From Candidatus Altimarinota bacterium (GTDB taxonomy: Bacteria > Patescibacteriota > Gracilibacteria > UBA4473), in assembly GCA_026982915.1 (NCBI GenBank), contig JALWQU010000185.1:1-11693 (forward strand): 11,693 bases of DNA. The letters are read 5' to 3'. Of this stretch, positions 1-8,100 are shown piece by piece. Numbering within the stretch: the first letter of the stretch is position 1; the number at the start of each line of letters is the position of its first letter. The notes beneath the pieces were generated by a model. That model searched no databases, was not told the origin of the DNA, and was given only the letters and a program-made list of their open reading frames with translations. Made by a program: the position numbers and the translations under genes.

Positions 1-120
1 AGAGCTGTTTTTCCAGAATGGCTGAATAGTTACTATAAATTTAACTCATCAAGAGTTTACTAAAAATAACATGAATTCCAACCAGAAAAAGTATTTTAAT
101 AATCTTCCGTTCCTTAAAAC

Positions 121-438
121 TCAATGAGCATCAAAACAACTAAAGGTTCCGAGGTGACAGGTTTTCTTGGGGGCTTTCACCTGCCAGCAAAGGGTGTCAT
201 GGTCACAATCGCTCATAACGCTAACAACTTGCAAAAAGTCCCCAGAAGTCTCTCCCTTGGTCCAAAGTCGTTGTTTCGTTCGCGAAAAAAAAGTCACACG
301 CCCTGTTTTGAGTGATTTTTCTATCGCCTCAGGCGTTTGAAACCCGAGCATTAAAACGGTTTTTGTAGCCTGATCCTGCACGATCGCGGGCATCAATCCG
401 TTTACTTTTCCAAAATCAAGCGTGGTTATATCGATCAT
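121..438 (-). CDS. hisI: Phosphoribosyl-AMP cyclohydrolase (stand-alone HisI)
   Basis: This cytoplasmic metalloenzyme opens the adenine ring of phosphoribosyl-AMP in the third step of histidine biosynthesis. The 105-residue protein covers the whole HisI domain. Visible motifs are GLMPAIVQD (residues 14-22), [23 protein letters not shown] (50-66), the metal-binding DCDHD (77-81), and the zinc-site cysteines in [12 protein letters not shown] (Cys94, Cys101). There is no HisE fusion. I start at the ATG at 438 because it overlaps the upstream pilin stop as TAATG, with GGAAAA just before it. An in-frame TTG at 450 lies inside pilin coding sequence and would add only four residues. The overlap suggests translational coupling to the pilin gene. 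No other his gene is visible, and no clear terminator follows in the 120 bases to the window edge. Identification is firm; why it sits after pilin genes is unknown. Confidence 0.96.
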   Translation of the reverse strand: MIDITTLDFGKVNGLMPAIVQDQATKTVLMLGFQTPEAIEKSLKTGRVTFFSRTKQRLWTKGETSGDFLQVVSVMSDCDHDTLCWQVKAPKKTCHLGTFSCFDAH

Positions 439-1025
439 TATTTTTTCCAATCGGTAAGTATCTGAGAGAGTGAAACCTTTTGTGGTCCCCCTTGCCCTTC
501 CCAGCTAACCTCACAGGTAAATTGTGCCTCAATAGGTTTGTTCGGAGGATTGGGGTTATTCTTAATATTGGATATAATTAATTCCCTTTCATAAGGCGTT
601 GGCGTGGCATCAACAGCACTACCATCATAATTCACTGGCTTCCCAGTCTCTTTAAATAGTTTAAAATTAGAGGTTTCTTTTGTGAGAACCATGCCGAGAT
701 CACTTTGACAGTCAGTTGACACTGAAGGGAGATTACTAGGCACTTTAGTTGGATCACTATGGATTTGCCATTTAGCCCCCTCTGCAAACCCACCATCAAA
801 CGCACAATTCCATGGTTTATGCTGTTTCCAGGCGGAGTCACGAGCATTCCGAGTAAGCTCCATGCATTCTTGCGCCAGATAAGTCGCCTCAATGCGTCGT
901 TGGTTCTCCTTTACGAGATTGGTAACGGTAATCATAAGGTAGACGGCCCCCGAAAGCCCTAACGCCAAGATTACCATGACGATGATGGATTCAATGAGCG
1001 TAAAAGCGGCGTTTTTTTTAGGCAT
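438..1025 (-). CDS. Type IV minor prepilin, PilV/GspI-like
   Basis: This 195-residue protein starts [13 protein letters not shown], a class III signal: a short basic leader, a cleavage site before Phe, Glu at mature position 5, and a hydrophobic helix to about residue 33. The peptidase would cleave after Ala rather than the usual Gly. The mature body carries cysteines at QECMEL, WNCAFDG, STDCQSD and FTCEVSW, which could form disulfides outside the membrane. The end, [12 protein letters not shown], resembles the C-terminal strand-and-Trp pattern of PilV/GspI minor pilins. It would act in type IV pilus or DNA-uptake pseudopilus assembly. It begins 2 nt after the preceding pilin stop, and its own stop overlaps the hisI start. 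The prepilin class is secure; the PilV/GspI subtype is inferred. Confidence 0.85.
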   Translation of the reverse strand: MPKKNAAFTLIESIIVMVILALGLSGAVYLMITVTNLVKENQRRIEATYLAQECMELTRNARDSAWKQHKPWNCAFDGGFAEGAKWQIHSDPTKVPSNLPSVSTDCQSDLGMVLTKETSNFKLFKETGKPVNYDGSAVDATPTPYERELIISNIKNNPNPPNKPIEAQFTCEVSWEGQGGPQKVSLSQILTDWKK

Positions 1026-1027
1026 GA

Positions 1028-1546
1028 TTATTTTGTCGTGATAAGTCCTGATTTCGCATAAACCGTTATTTTTCGTTTATTACTAGCGCTGTCCTTCAGC
1101 TCTACGGCTAACTTATCCGAAGAAAAACCCGATTCTGTGGCAATATCACCGTGTGGGGGAAGATAATAAAATTCGAAATTAGGAGTTATAATTTTAGCGG
1201 ACCCAACAAAGCTAATTGTTTTTTCTTCCTCCGTGTCCGTACACTCTGTAGTGCCCTTTAATTCAAATTTATTACTTCCATTAAGACTGAAACACTTCCG
1301 ATAATCATAAGTTTTTTGCGTTATTTGTGTCGGTTTTGATCTATCAAAGCTAAACGCATAAATATCGGCTTTTGATCGGCTTGTTGAAAACCCCTCCGCA
1401 AAAGCGGTTTTGATTATTTGCACCGTTTCGTCCATCATCTGTCGTCGTCGAAAATCCATAAAAGACGGACTCACGAGTGACACCAGTATCCCGACGATCA
1501 CAATGACCACTAATAGTTCAATAAGCGTAAAGGCGGGTTTCTTCAT
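1028..1546 (-). CDS. Type IV minor prepilin, GspH/FimT-like
   Basis: This 172-residue protein begins MKKPAFTLIELLVVIVIVGI, a textbook prepilin peptidase and methylation motif, except that Ala replaces Gly before the cleaved bond. After the roughly 20-residue membrane helix come MDFRRRQMMDETVQIIKTAFAEGFSTSR-like amphipathic helix features and then a beta-rich globular domain with one Cys pair (YRKCFSL and TTECTD), typical of GspH/FimT minor pilins. The ATG at 1546 is preferred. An earlier in-frame ATG at 1573 would place nine extra residues before the short basic leader and overlap pheT. With the chosen start the gene begins 4 nt after the pheT stop, so it is almost certainly co-transcribed with pheT and the next pilin. 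The pilus ATPase, platform and prepilin peptidase genes are not in the window. Confidence 0.86.
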   Translation of the reverse strand: MKKPAFTLIELLVVIVIVGILVSLVSPSFMDFRRRQMMDETVQIIKTAFAEGFSTSRSKADIYAFSFDRSKPTQITQKTYDYRKCFSLNGSNKFELKGTTECTDTEEEKTISFVGSAKIITPNFEFYYLPPHGDIATESGFSSDKLAVELKDSASNKRKITVYAKSGLITTK

Positions 1547-1550
1547 AGTT

Positions 1551-3950
1551 TCAGGCTGTCTGTTTTTTATCAAAATCCAATCTAAGACTGGCTTTTAGGT
1601 TTTTTTGCAATACCTTCACAATAGCCTCAAAATTAGCCTCTGTTTCAGATTCTTCAAGTGTTTTTTTATCCGATTGAAAGGTTAGGTGGAAGGCTAGATT
1701 TTTAAGCCCTTTCCCGAGCTTTTGATCGTCTTGATATTCATCAAAGAGGACCATTTTTTGTAGATAAGGCGCGGCTTCAAACGCTGATTTCTCAATATCC
1801 GCGATCAAGATTCGATCGGATAATACAATGGAAAGGTCACGATAAACCGAAGGATAAGGCGAAGCTTTTTGGTAACAAACAACCGTTTTTTCGTGTATTC
1901 TGAGTAAGGCCTCAAGAGAAACTTCTACAAAGACAACCGAGGCTTTTTTTACCGGTAAAAACTGTGGATGAAGGACGGATATTTGTCCTATAACCGAGTT
2001 GCCCACAAGTATATCCGCTGTTTTACTTGGATGCATATACGGTTTTAAATTATCCGTATTACTGGGCTGAAAACGAACTGCCGATTCAATCGTCAAGTGC
2101 TTAAGCAGTTGTCGAAACCTTTGCTTTAGTTCAAAGAATAAAGCGTTTTCATCGCCTTCCATTTGGGCGGATAAAAATGATAAATTTAACCGTTCATCAG
2201 GAAGTACTTCCCCTAAATCTTCAAAAACCTTTCCTAGCTCAAAAATTTGGACTTTTCCGTGTGTTCGAAGTTCCGATTCTATGCCTTTTATCCCGTTTGA
2301 AAGAAGGGTTTGTCTTAGGTGCGTGTGTTCACTTGAAAGAGGATTAGCAATCGTCACATAGTTTGATTTGCCCGTAAAGTCCGCGTCTTTTTCACTCACA
2401 AAGTCATAGTTGTAAACCTCTAAAAATCCTAGTCCCGCCGAAAAATCACGCACCAACCACTCAAATTCTCGTTTGTAGTTTCGAATAGGGGGGACAATGG
2501 GTAATACTGGTAATTTAGAAATAATATCCGTAAACCCGTGGAGCCGAACAACTTCTTCGATGAGATCTTCGGGTAAAGCGATATCTTTGGTCGCACGGTT
2601 CGTCGGAACTTTTACCAAAAAATCACCATTTTCCTGCAGAGTAACCTGAAAATCGATAGACTCTAGTTTGGCCTGTATTTCTTGGTCGCTCAGATTCATC
2701 CCAGAATGCTTTCGTACCTTCTGAGGCGCTAGCGTAATGGTTTTTTTGGGGAATATGGTCGGCCATTTATCACCAACAGCGGTTTCTATGGTCAAGTCGG
2801 GACAATAGCCTTGTACGGATTCTACCGCCGAGAAAAGCACTTTTTTACATAAAGCCGGATCCAGTGATTTTTCAAACCGCATAGAACTTTCACTCCGAAG
2901 CCCTAATCGTTGAGAGGTTTTTCGAATACTCACTGGATCAAAATTAGCCACTTCAAAGATAATACTCGTTGTATCTTTCGTAACACCAGATTCAAGTCCG
3001 CCCATAATTCCCGCAATAGAAAGCACTTTTTCTTCGTCCGCAATAACAATATCTTCTTCGGTAAGCTTGTAGGTTTCGCCATCAAGGGCCACCAGTTCTT
3101 CGCCGGACTTAGCCTGCCGGACGATAATTGAACCCGTAACTTTATCCGCATCAAAAACATGCATCGGTTGCCCAAACTCCATCATCATGAGGTTCGTAAT
3201 ATCCACAAGGTTTGAAATCGACCGAATCCCTAGGTTTTCCAGTCGAAACTGCGTATCGAGGTCTGAATCAGTCACCTTGACCCTAGAAAGTTGAATCCCA
3301 CAAAATCGACGACATCGGTCTGTTTCGATCTTTATCGCTAGCGGTTTTTTATTTTCTGGGACCGCCACAGCAGGCTCTGGCAGGGTTAAATTTCGGTCAA
3401 AAATAGCCGAAAACTCAAGTGCGAACCCACGATGACCCATGAGATCTGGACGGTGGGTAAGCGATTTATTATCAATATCGAGCAAGATATCACCAGCTTC
3501 TTTGGTAATTTCAACGAGGTTTTTACCCATCTGATTTTCCGTAAAACGAAGTAACCCGTCCCCCTTAAGCCCAAGTTCGGGATTATCGGCAATCATGCCG
3601 TCTGATTTTTCGCCACGAATTTCCGAAGCCGTAACTTTTATACCTGACTTAAGCGTTGTTTCAATCGCGATGGGTAAAATATCTCCAATAGCTATTTCGT
3701 GTGCCTTACCGTATAAAATTTGCTTTTTCCCTTGTTCCCCAAGATCAAAAATACCAACCGATAATTTTTCTGAATCCTTATGGTCACGCCGTTCTATAAA
3801 TTTACCCGCAAAAATATTTTCAAAAAAAGATGATTGAGAGAGCAATTCTTCTAATTCAGCGGTGTGCAGGGTTAACTTTTTACCGACCGTCTCAGGGGTT
3901 ATCCCCTTAAGATCTACAAATTCTGTAAGCCAATTATACGAAATTTTCAT
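1551..3950 (-). CDS. pheT: Phenylalanine--tRNA ligase beta subunit
   Basis: The 799-residue beta chain of the cytoplasmic (alpha-beta)2 enzyme that charges tRNA-Phe; its length is normal for bacterial PheT. It opens MKISYNWLTEFVDL, as the family does. An EMAP/OB-type tRNA-binding domain follows (about 44-150, containing AGKFIERRDHKDSEKLSVGIFDLG-like sequence and SDGMI). Next come the B3/B4 editing region (about 210-380, with the GQPMHVFDADK stretch), a B5 domain (about 395-470, ending PEDLIEEVVRLHGF), the catalytic-like core, and a C-terminal FDX-ACB anticodon-binding domain (from about 697, SPYPSVYRDLSIV, to the end). The start is the only sensible ATG, yet no Shine-Dalgarno sequence precedes it; the upstream bases read CCCCTAATATATA. 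It lies 38 nt after the RicT-like gene. The alpha-chain gene pheS, usually adjacent, is absent here. Confidence 0.98.
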   Translation of the reverse strand: MKISYNWLTEFVDLKGITPETVGKKLTLHTAELEELLSQSSFFENIFAGKFIERRDHKDSEKLSVGIFDLGEQGKKQILYGKAHEIAIGDILPIAIETTLKSGIKVTASEIRGEKSDGMIADNPELGLKGDGLLRFTENQMGKNLVEITKEAGDILLDIDNKSLTHRPDLMGHRGFALEFSAIFDRNLTLPEPAVAVPENKKPLAIKIETDRCRRFCGIQLSRVKVTDSDLDTQFRLENLGIRSISNLVDITNLMMMEFGQPMHVFDADKVTGSIIVRQAKSGEELVALDGETYKLTEEDIVIADEEKVLSIAGIMGGLESGVTKDTTSIIFEVANFDPVSIRKTSQRLGLRSESSMRFEKSLDPALCKKVLFSAVESVQGYCPDLTIETAVGDKWPTIFPKKTITLAPQKVRKHSGMNLSDQEIQAKLESIDFQVTLQENGDFLVKVPTNRATKDIALPEDLIEEVVRLHGFTDIISKLPVLPIVPPIRNYKREFEWLVRDFSAGLGFLEVYNYDFVSEKDADFTGKSNYVTIANPLSSEHTHLRQTLLSNGIKGIESELRTHGKVQIFELGKVFEDLGEVLPDERLNLSFLSAQMEGDENALFFELKQRFRQLLKHLTIESAVRFQPSNTDNLKPYMHPSKTADILVGNSVIGQISVLHPQFLPVKKASVVFVEVSLEALLRIHEKTVVCYQKASPYPSVYRDLSIVLSDRILIADIEKSAFEAAPYLQKMVLFDEYQDDQKLGKGLKNLAFHLTFQSDKKTLEESETEANFEAIVKVLQKNLKASLRLDFDKKQTA

Positions 3951-3988
3951 TATATATTAGGGGAAAACGAGTAAGTAAATGAGCGAGC

Positions 3989-4870
3989 CTAAAGGTCTTC
4001 AATACCAACGCCTTCTATACCAACCTCGTATGATTTAAAATCAAGTTCAGGAATGGGTGGCGCTTCTTTTTTGTTTTCATATTCAACCGATTCAACCGGA
4101 AAAACTTCAATAGTCTCGTTCTCAAGAAAAACCTTTACTCGACGATTAAGAATATCAACCCCAATAACTCGACCTTTTTGTCCTTTTACCTGCACCGATT
4201 GCTTAATATGCGGTAGATATTTCCTATTTTTTCGATACTCACCTAGCTCGTATAGATAACAAGTTTTTATTTTATTATGAACGCCAAAAATCTTCGAATT
4301 ATGGTTAATCATAATCCCCTGATCTCGAACCGCATCAAGGGATACTTTTTTATTATTAAATCGGAGAAACTGACAACAATCCACTCGTCCGCAAGGCCCC
4401 ACACCGCCTATAATCTGTGCGCGTTGTCGATCTGAAACACGTTGCAAATGAATCCGTCCACGAAAAGCGGGAATCATAACCTTTAGTAGTTCTCGGAAAT
4501 CAACCGGATTTGGCGAGGTAAAAAAGAAAGAAATCATGCGTTCCCCCCACCCTATACGAGAGGCAAAAAACCGCATTTTAAGCCCGATCTTATTCGCCAA
4601 TTTCTGGGCTTCTCGTACACGCTCTTGCTGATTTTCCTGAAGAGCATCAAACTTTGTAACCTCGATAGGCGTCAGCCTTCGCTGAAAAACCATGTCATTT
4701 TCATTTTTAATATGAGGTACTTTTCGTGGAACCTCTAAAACTTTAGCGACAAAAAGATCTTTTGTGTTTTTGATCAAGATATACTCTCCGCCTGAAAAAC
4801 TAATATCTTCGGTTATATTCAGTCGAACTTCTTTGTCTCGTAGGAAATCTAAAACTCTTGCAATATTCAT
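3989..4870 (-). CDS. PSP1-domain protein, RicT/YaaT-like, with reduced cysteine motif
   Basis: This protein resembles bacterial RicT (YaaT), the PSP1-family member of the Fe-S-binding Ric complex that, in Bacillus, affects RNase Y processing of mRNA. Numbering from the TTG at 4879, the PSP1 core spans about 30-215 and includes the diagnostic GVGPCGRVDCC (Cys163, 168, 169). In canonical RicT a second motif (CGRLMCCLKYE) follows; here it reads HNKIKTCYLYE and keeps only Cys207. Four cysteines remain, enough for one iron-sulfur cluster. A basic linker, a KOW-like segment (VQVKGQKGRVIGVD) and an acidic tail complete it. The start is uncertain. The ATG at 4870 gives 293 residues. The TTG at 4879 sits 4 nt after AGAAAGG and gives 296. 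The gene follows tRNA-Thr and precedes pheT. Family membership is clear; the function in this organism is inferred. Confidence 0.85.
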   Translation of the reverse strand: MNIARVLDFLRDKEVRLNITEDISFSGGEYILIKNTKDLFVAKVLEVPRKVPHIKNENDMVFQRRLTPIEVTKFDALQENQQERVREAQKLANKIGLKMRFFASRIGWGERMISFFFTSPNPVDFRELLKVMIPAFRGRIHLQRVSDRQRAQIIGGVGPCGRVDCCQFLRFNNKKVSLDAVRDQGIMINHNSKIFGVHNKIKTCYLYELGEYRKNRKYLPHIKQSVQVKGQKGRVIGVDILNRRVKVFLENETIEVFPVESVEYENKKEAPPIPELDFKSYEVGIEGVGIEDL

Positions 4871-4877
4871 TAGGCTC

Positions 4878-4905
4878 AATATACCTTTCTACAAGGACTC
4901 TGCAA
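4878..4905 (-). promoter_or_regulatory. Possible promoter just before the RicT-like gene
   Basis: On the minus strand TTGCAG (4905-4900) and TATATT (4883-4878) are separated by 16 bp. Initiation about 7 nt past the -10 box would fall at or beside the ATG at 4870, giving a leaderless mRNA. The competing reading is an AGAAAGG ribosome binding site (4890-4884) serving the TTG at 4879 on a longer transcript from the tRNA promoter. Sequence alone cannot decide between them. Confidence 0.35.
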
Positions 4906-4925
4906 ATTTTATAGCTCAAAAAAAC

Positions 4926-5000
4926 TGGAGCCGCCTTTGGGATTTGAACCCAAGACCCCGACCTTACCATGGTCGTGCTCTACCCCTGAGCCAAGGCGGC
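4926..5000 (-). tRNA. tRNA-Thr (anticodon GGU), CCA encoded
   Basis: The minus strand from 5000 folds as a complete cloverleaf. The acceptor stem is GCCGCCT/AGGCGGC. The D stem is GCTC/GAGC around AGGGGTA. The anticodon stem is CGACC/GGTCG with loop ATGGTAA, giving anticodon GGT. The variable loop is short, and the T stem is TTGGG/CCCAA with loop TTCAAAT. The discriminator is U at 4929, followed by a genomically encoded CCA (4928-4926). It reads the ACC and ACU threonine codons. Seven T residues follow the CCA on this strand (4924-4918) and could act as a leaky termination signal before the RicT-like gene. Confidence 0.97.
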
Positions 5001-5020
5001 GATCTTAAAATAGCAAACGC

Positions 5021-5048
5021 ATTCTATTAATAATAAAGAAGAAGGCAA
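5021..5048 (-). promoter_or_regulatory. Likely sigma70-type promoter of tRNA-Thr
   Basis: On the minus strand TTGCCT (5048-5043) and TAGAAT (5026-5021) are separated by 16 bp. The expected start near 5014 leaves a leader of about 14 nt before the tRNA 5' end at 5000, a normal layout for a tRNA gene. It may also supply read-through transcripts to the leftward genes. Confidence 0.6.
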
Positions 5049-5101
5049 TTTTTTATAATAGGCATCAAAAACACTTCTACATAATTTTACTTAAAATTCT
5101 T

Positions 5102-5130
5102 TTGACTTTTTTGGCAAAAACCATTAATAT
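5102..5130 (+). promoter_or_regulatory. Sigma70-type promoter of the secreted Ig-repeat gene
   Basis: TTGACT (5102-5107) and TAATAT (5125-5130) have an ideal 17-bp spacer. Transcription would start near 5137, about 25 nt before the ATG at 5163. The leader is A-rich with no purine-rich anti-16S match, so translation probably relies on an unstructured A-rich leader rather than a Shine-Dalgarno contact. Confidence 0.7.
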
Positions 5131-5162
5131 GCCTTAAATAATATAAAAAAACACTACATACT

Positions 5163-8100
5163 ATGAAGTTATTTAAATATCTTTTCCTCATCTCTATTAG
5201 TTGGACGCAAATTACTTTTGCGGGTATCCCAACGATTAATTCAATAACGGAGACAAGTGCTCCCGCGGCAACAACGCCGATCCTATTGACGCCGTATTAT
5301 GAGCTAGGGGAAACTATTAATTTTACTGTTGTTTTCAATGAAGCCGTAGATATTACCAGCACACCAGAGCTTCAATTTCGTATAAGAGGCAACCTCGAAG
5401 AAGCAATTTATAGCGCGGGAACAGGCACTGATACCATTGTTTTTCAGTACACACTCCCCGTGGGGATTAATGACTGGAATGGTATAACGCTTGAAAAGTT
5501 TAAAATAAATGGAACAGATGCGATAAAGAGTGTGGCTACTACTGAAGATTTATTAGATGTTGATTTCGCTAATATTCCGATTGCGGGGATGAAAGTTGAT
5601 ACGGCCGATCCCAATTTTAATACCTTAACACAGACCGCCACAGGTGGAATACTAAGCGGCGGATCTACTTACCTCAATGCTGGCGATACTATCAGCTCTA
5701 CAATCAATCTTGTCTCAAATGATACTCGATCAGCGGCCTCTATTGATTTTAATATCGGAGGCACTACTAAAACACTTAACTTTACTGGAAATAGTAGTAA
5801 TGGGGAATCAAATAGTTCTACCAAAACAACCCCAGCCGCCTTTCTCAATGGGGAAAATGGACCGATAACTATTACCGATATTTCATGGAAAGATCAGGCC
5901 GAAAAATCAATTATAAATATTCCAGCATTTCCTGTTGCCACTAACTTCATTGTCGACACAACGCTTCCCATTGTCTCTGAAGTCACCGCGGTAACACCCG
6001 CTTTTATGACCGATAGCACACCAGATTACACTTTCAACACCAATGAAGCCGGTGCCATTACCTATGGAGGAGGTTGTTCTAGCTCTACGGTCAATGCCGT
6101 ATCCGGAAACAATACAGTTACCTTTAATGCCCTCCCTGATGGGACCTACAATTGCACCATAACCGTTACCGATATTGCGGGTAATAATTCATTAGTTCTA
6201 AGCATGAGCCCATTTACCGTGGATACAACCGCTCCTGTGTTTTCAAATATAGGCGTTGTTTCGGATAATATTTTTGATCCCACCTATGGAAACGCTTCCA
6301 GCACGCTTACTTTTACCTTAACGCTAACGAATCCTGATTCATTCAACGGAACAGGACAAATAGATTTCCATATTGGAGGAACCGCTAGAATCATAAACTT
6401 TGCTCCCGCCGATAGCAGTAACAATGGTACCTACACGATAAATTATCCATTGGCAGGCGAAAATGGGAATATCACTATCGATAATATTATTTTTAATGAT
6501 TTTGCGGGAAATGCTATCGATCTCACGACTTTTGTCGGGGGAAATGCTCCCACGCCTACCGTTACTATTGATACGACTTTGCCCGGCCTTTCTAGCACAA
6601 CCTTTACCACCTCAAACACTAATCCACTCTGGGCCAAAAATGGAGACACCATTACTTACACCCTTGGATTTAACGAGAATGTAAAACTAAAAACACTGAA
6701 TGCTGCTTCAACCGCCAATAATGCCAGTACACTAACCACCGAATTTGACCTTCCTGCTTTTGGGAATAGTGATGTTCCCTCTTTTGGGAATAGTGATGTT
6801 ATTGTTTTCACTATTAACAATGGCGACAATGGTCTCATTACCCTTAGTAGTGCTAATTTCGATATCACTGATCGAGCGGGAAATGCAACAACCATCACGC
6901 AAGCCGATATAAACGCTCTTTTTGCCAATACTATTACCGCCGATACAACTAAGCCGATAATTTCAGCTGCCAGGATCATCTCTAATAATATTTTTGACAC
7001 TGCTCTCGCCAAAACAAACGATACCATTACTATTAATTTTACGACCAGTGATAATCTAAGCCCAACAGTAGGCTTATTCCCTGGCGGAAAAATCCTCAAT
7101 AAACCTATCACCGCTAGTACCCTTGGTGCGGTTGGTGCCGGGAAAAGTGTTGAAAGATTTACCGATGGGACCGAAGTTTCCGAGCAAGTTGTGGGATTTT
7201 CTTTTCAGATACAAGACGAAGCGGGAAATATCAGCCTGGCGAAGACCACAACAGATGATGCTTCTTCGGTAAGATTTGATCGTACAAACCCAACCGTGAC
7301 AAGTGCGATCATCACTGCTACAAGTAGCGATGGATCAGCCAGTCTCAATGATGTGCCTACCTATTACGCCAAAGTAGGCGACTTGGTGGAACTCGAGTTT
7401 GTGACGGCGGATTATGTGGATATTTTAGGGACTCCCACCGGAACCATAAATGGACAAGTAGCCACTGTGGTATCCACAGGCGTTGATCACTGGAAGGCTT
7501 CCATAACAACCAATGCGGCTGCCCCCGAAGGAACTATCCCTTTCGATATTATTATTTATGATAATGCTGGGAATGGTGCTGGCGGTGGGGCGCCTCAAAA
7601 TCCTATTGTCCATCTTACGGGAACCACCAATGGATCTTCGGTCATTTTTGATAAGACAGAACCAACTTTACCAACCACTATTTTTGACGGAAAAGGGGCT
7701 GAAACGAGTAATTTTAAACACCGTATAAATGCCCACTTTAACTGGGTTGGCGATACGGATAATTTGGCCGGAATATTTCATTATGAGGTTCTTTTTGACA
7801 ATCCTACCAATGGAACCAATCAAACCGCGACGGTTTTTGCCCCAACGAGAAATTTCACGCCTAATATCCCTTTACCCAATGATGATCCCTACCGGTTCCA
7901 CGTAGAAGTAATCGATAAAGCCGGGAATAAAAATAGTGGCGAAAAAGTTTACCTACAACGGTATACCATTGGTGTTATCGGGAAAATTGTCTCTTCTACA
8001 GGAACGCCTCTCTCAGGCGTAATTGTCCAAGTTGTGGCGAGGCACGGAGACCTTTGTAATGCGCCCGAATTTGTCTGTAGTGCTATTTCCGACAGCAATG

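Noticed and set aside
40..62. Hairpin AACTC/GAGTT as a hisI terminator
   Set aside because: The stem is only five pairs and no T-run follows on the minus strand.
439..450. TTG at 450 as the hisI start
   Set aside because: It lies within the pilin reading frame and adds only four residues. The ATG at 438 in the TAATG overlap is a normal coupled start.
121..1553. UGA recoded as glycine, as in some Gracilibacteria and Absconditabacteria
   Set aside because: TGA ends hisI and pheT exactly where these families normally end. Reading pheT through its TGA gives sequence unlike the family and overlaps the next gene's start.
6656..7111. A 151-residue minus-strand open frame, hydrophobic in appearance
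   Set aside because: Its Val/Leu-rich translation is the shadow of the Thr/Asn/Asp-rich repeats on the other strand.
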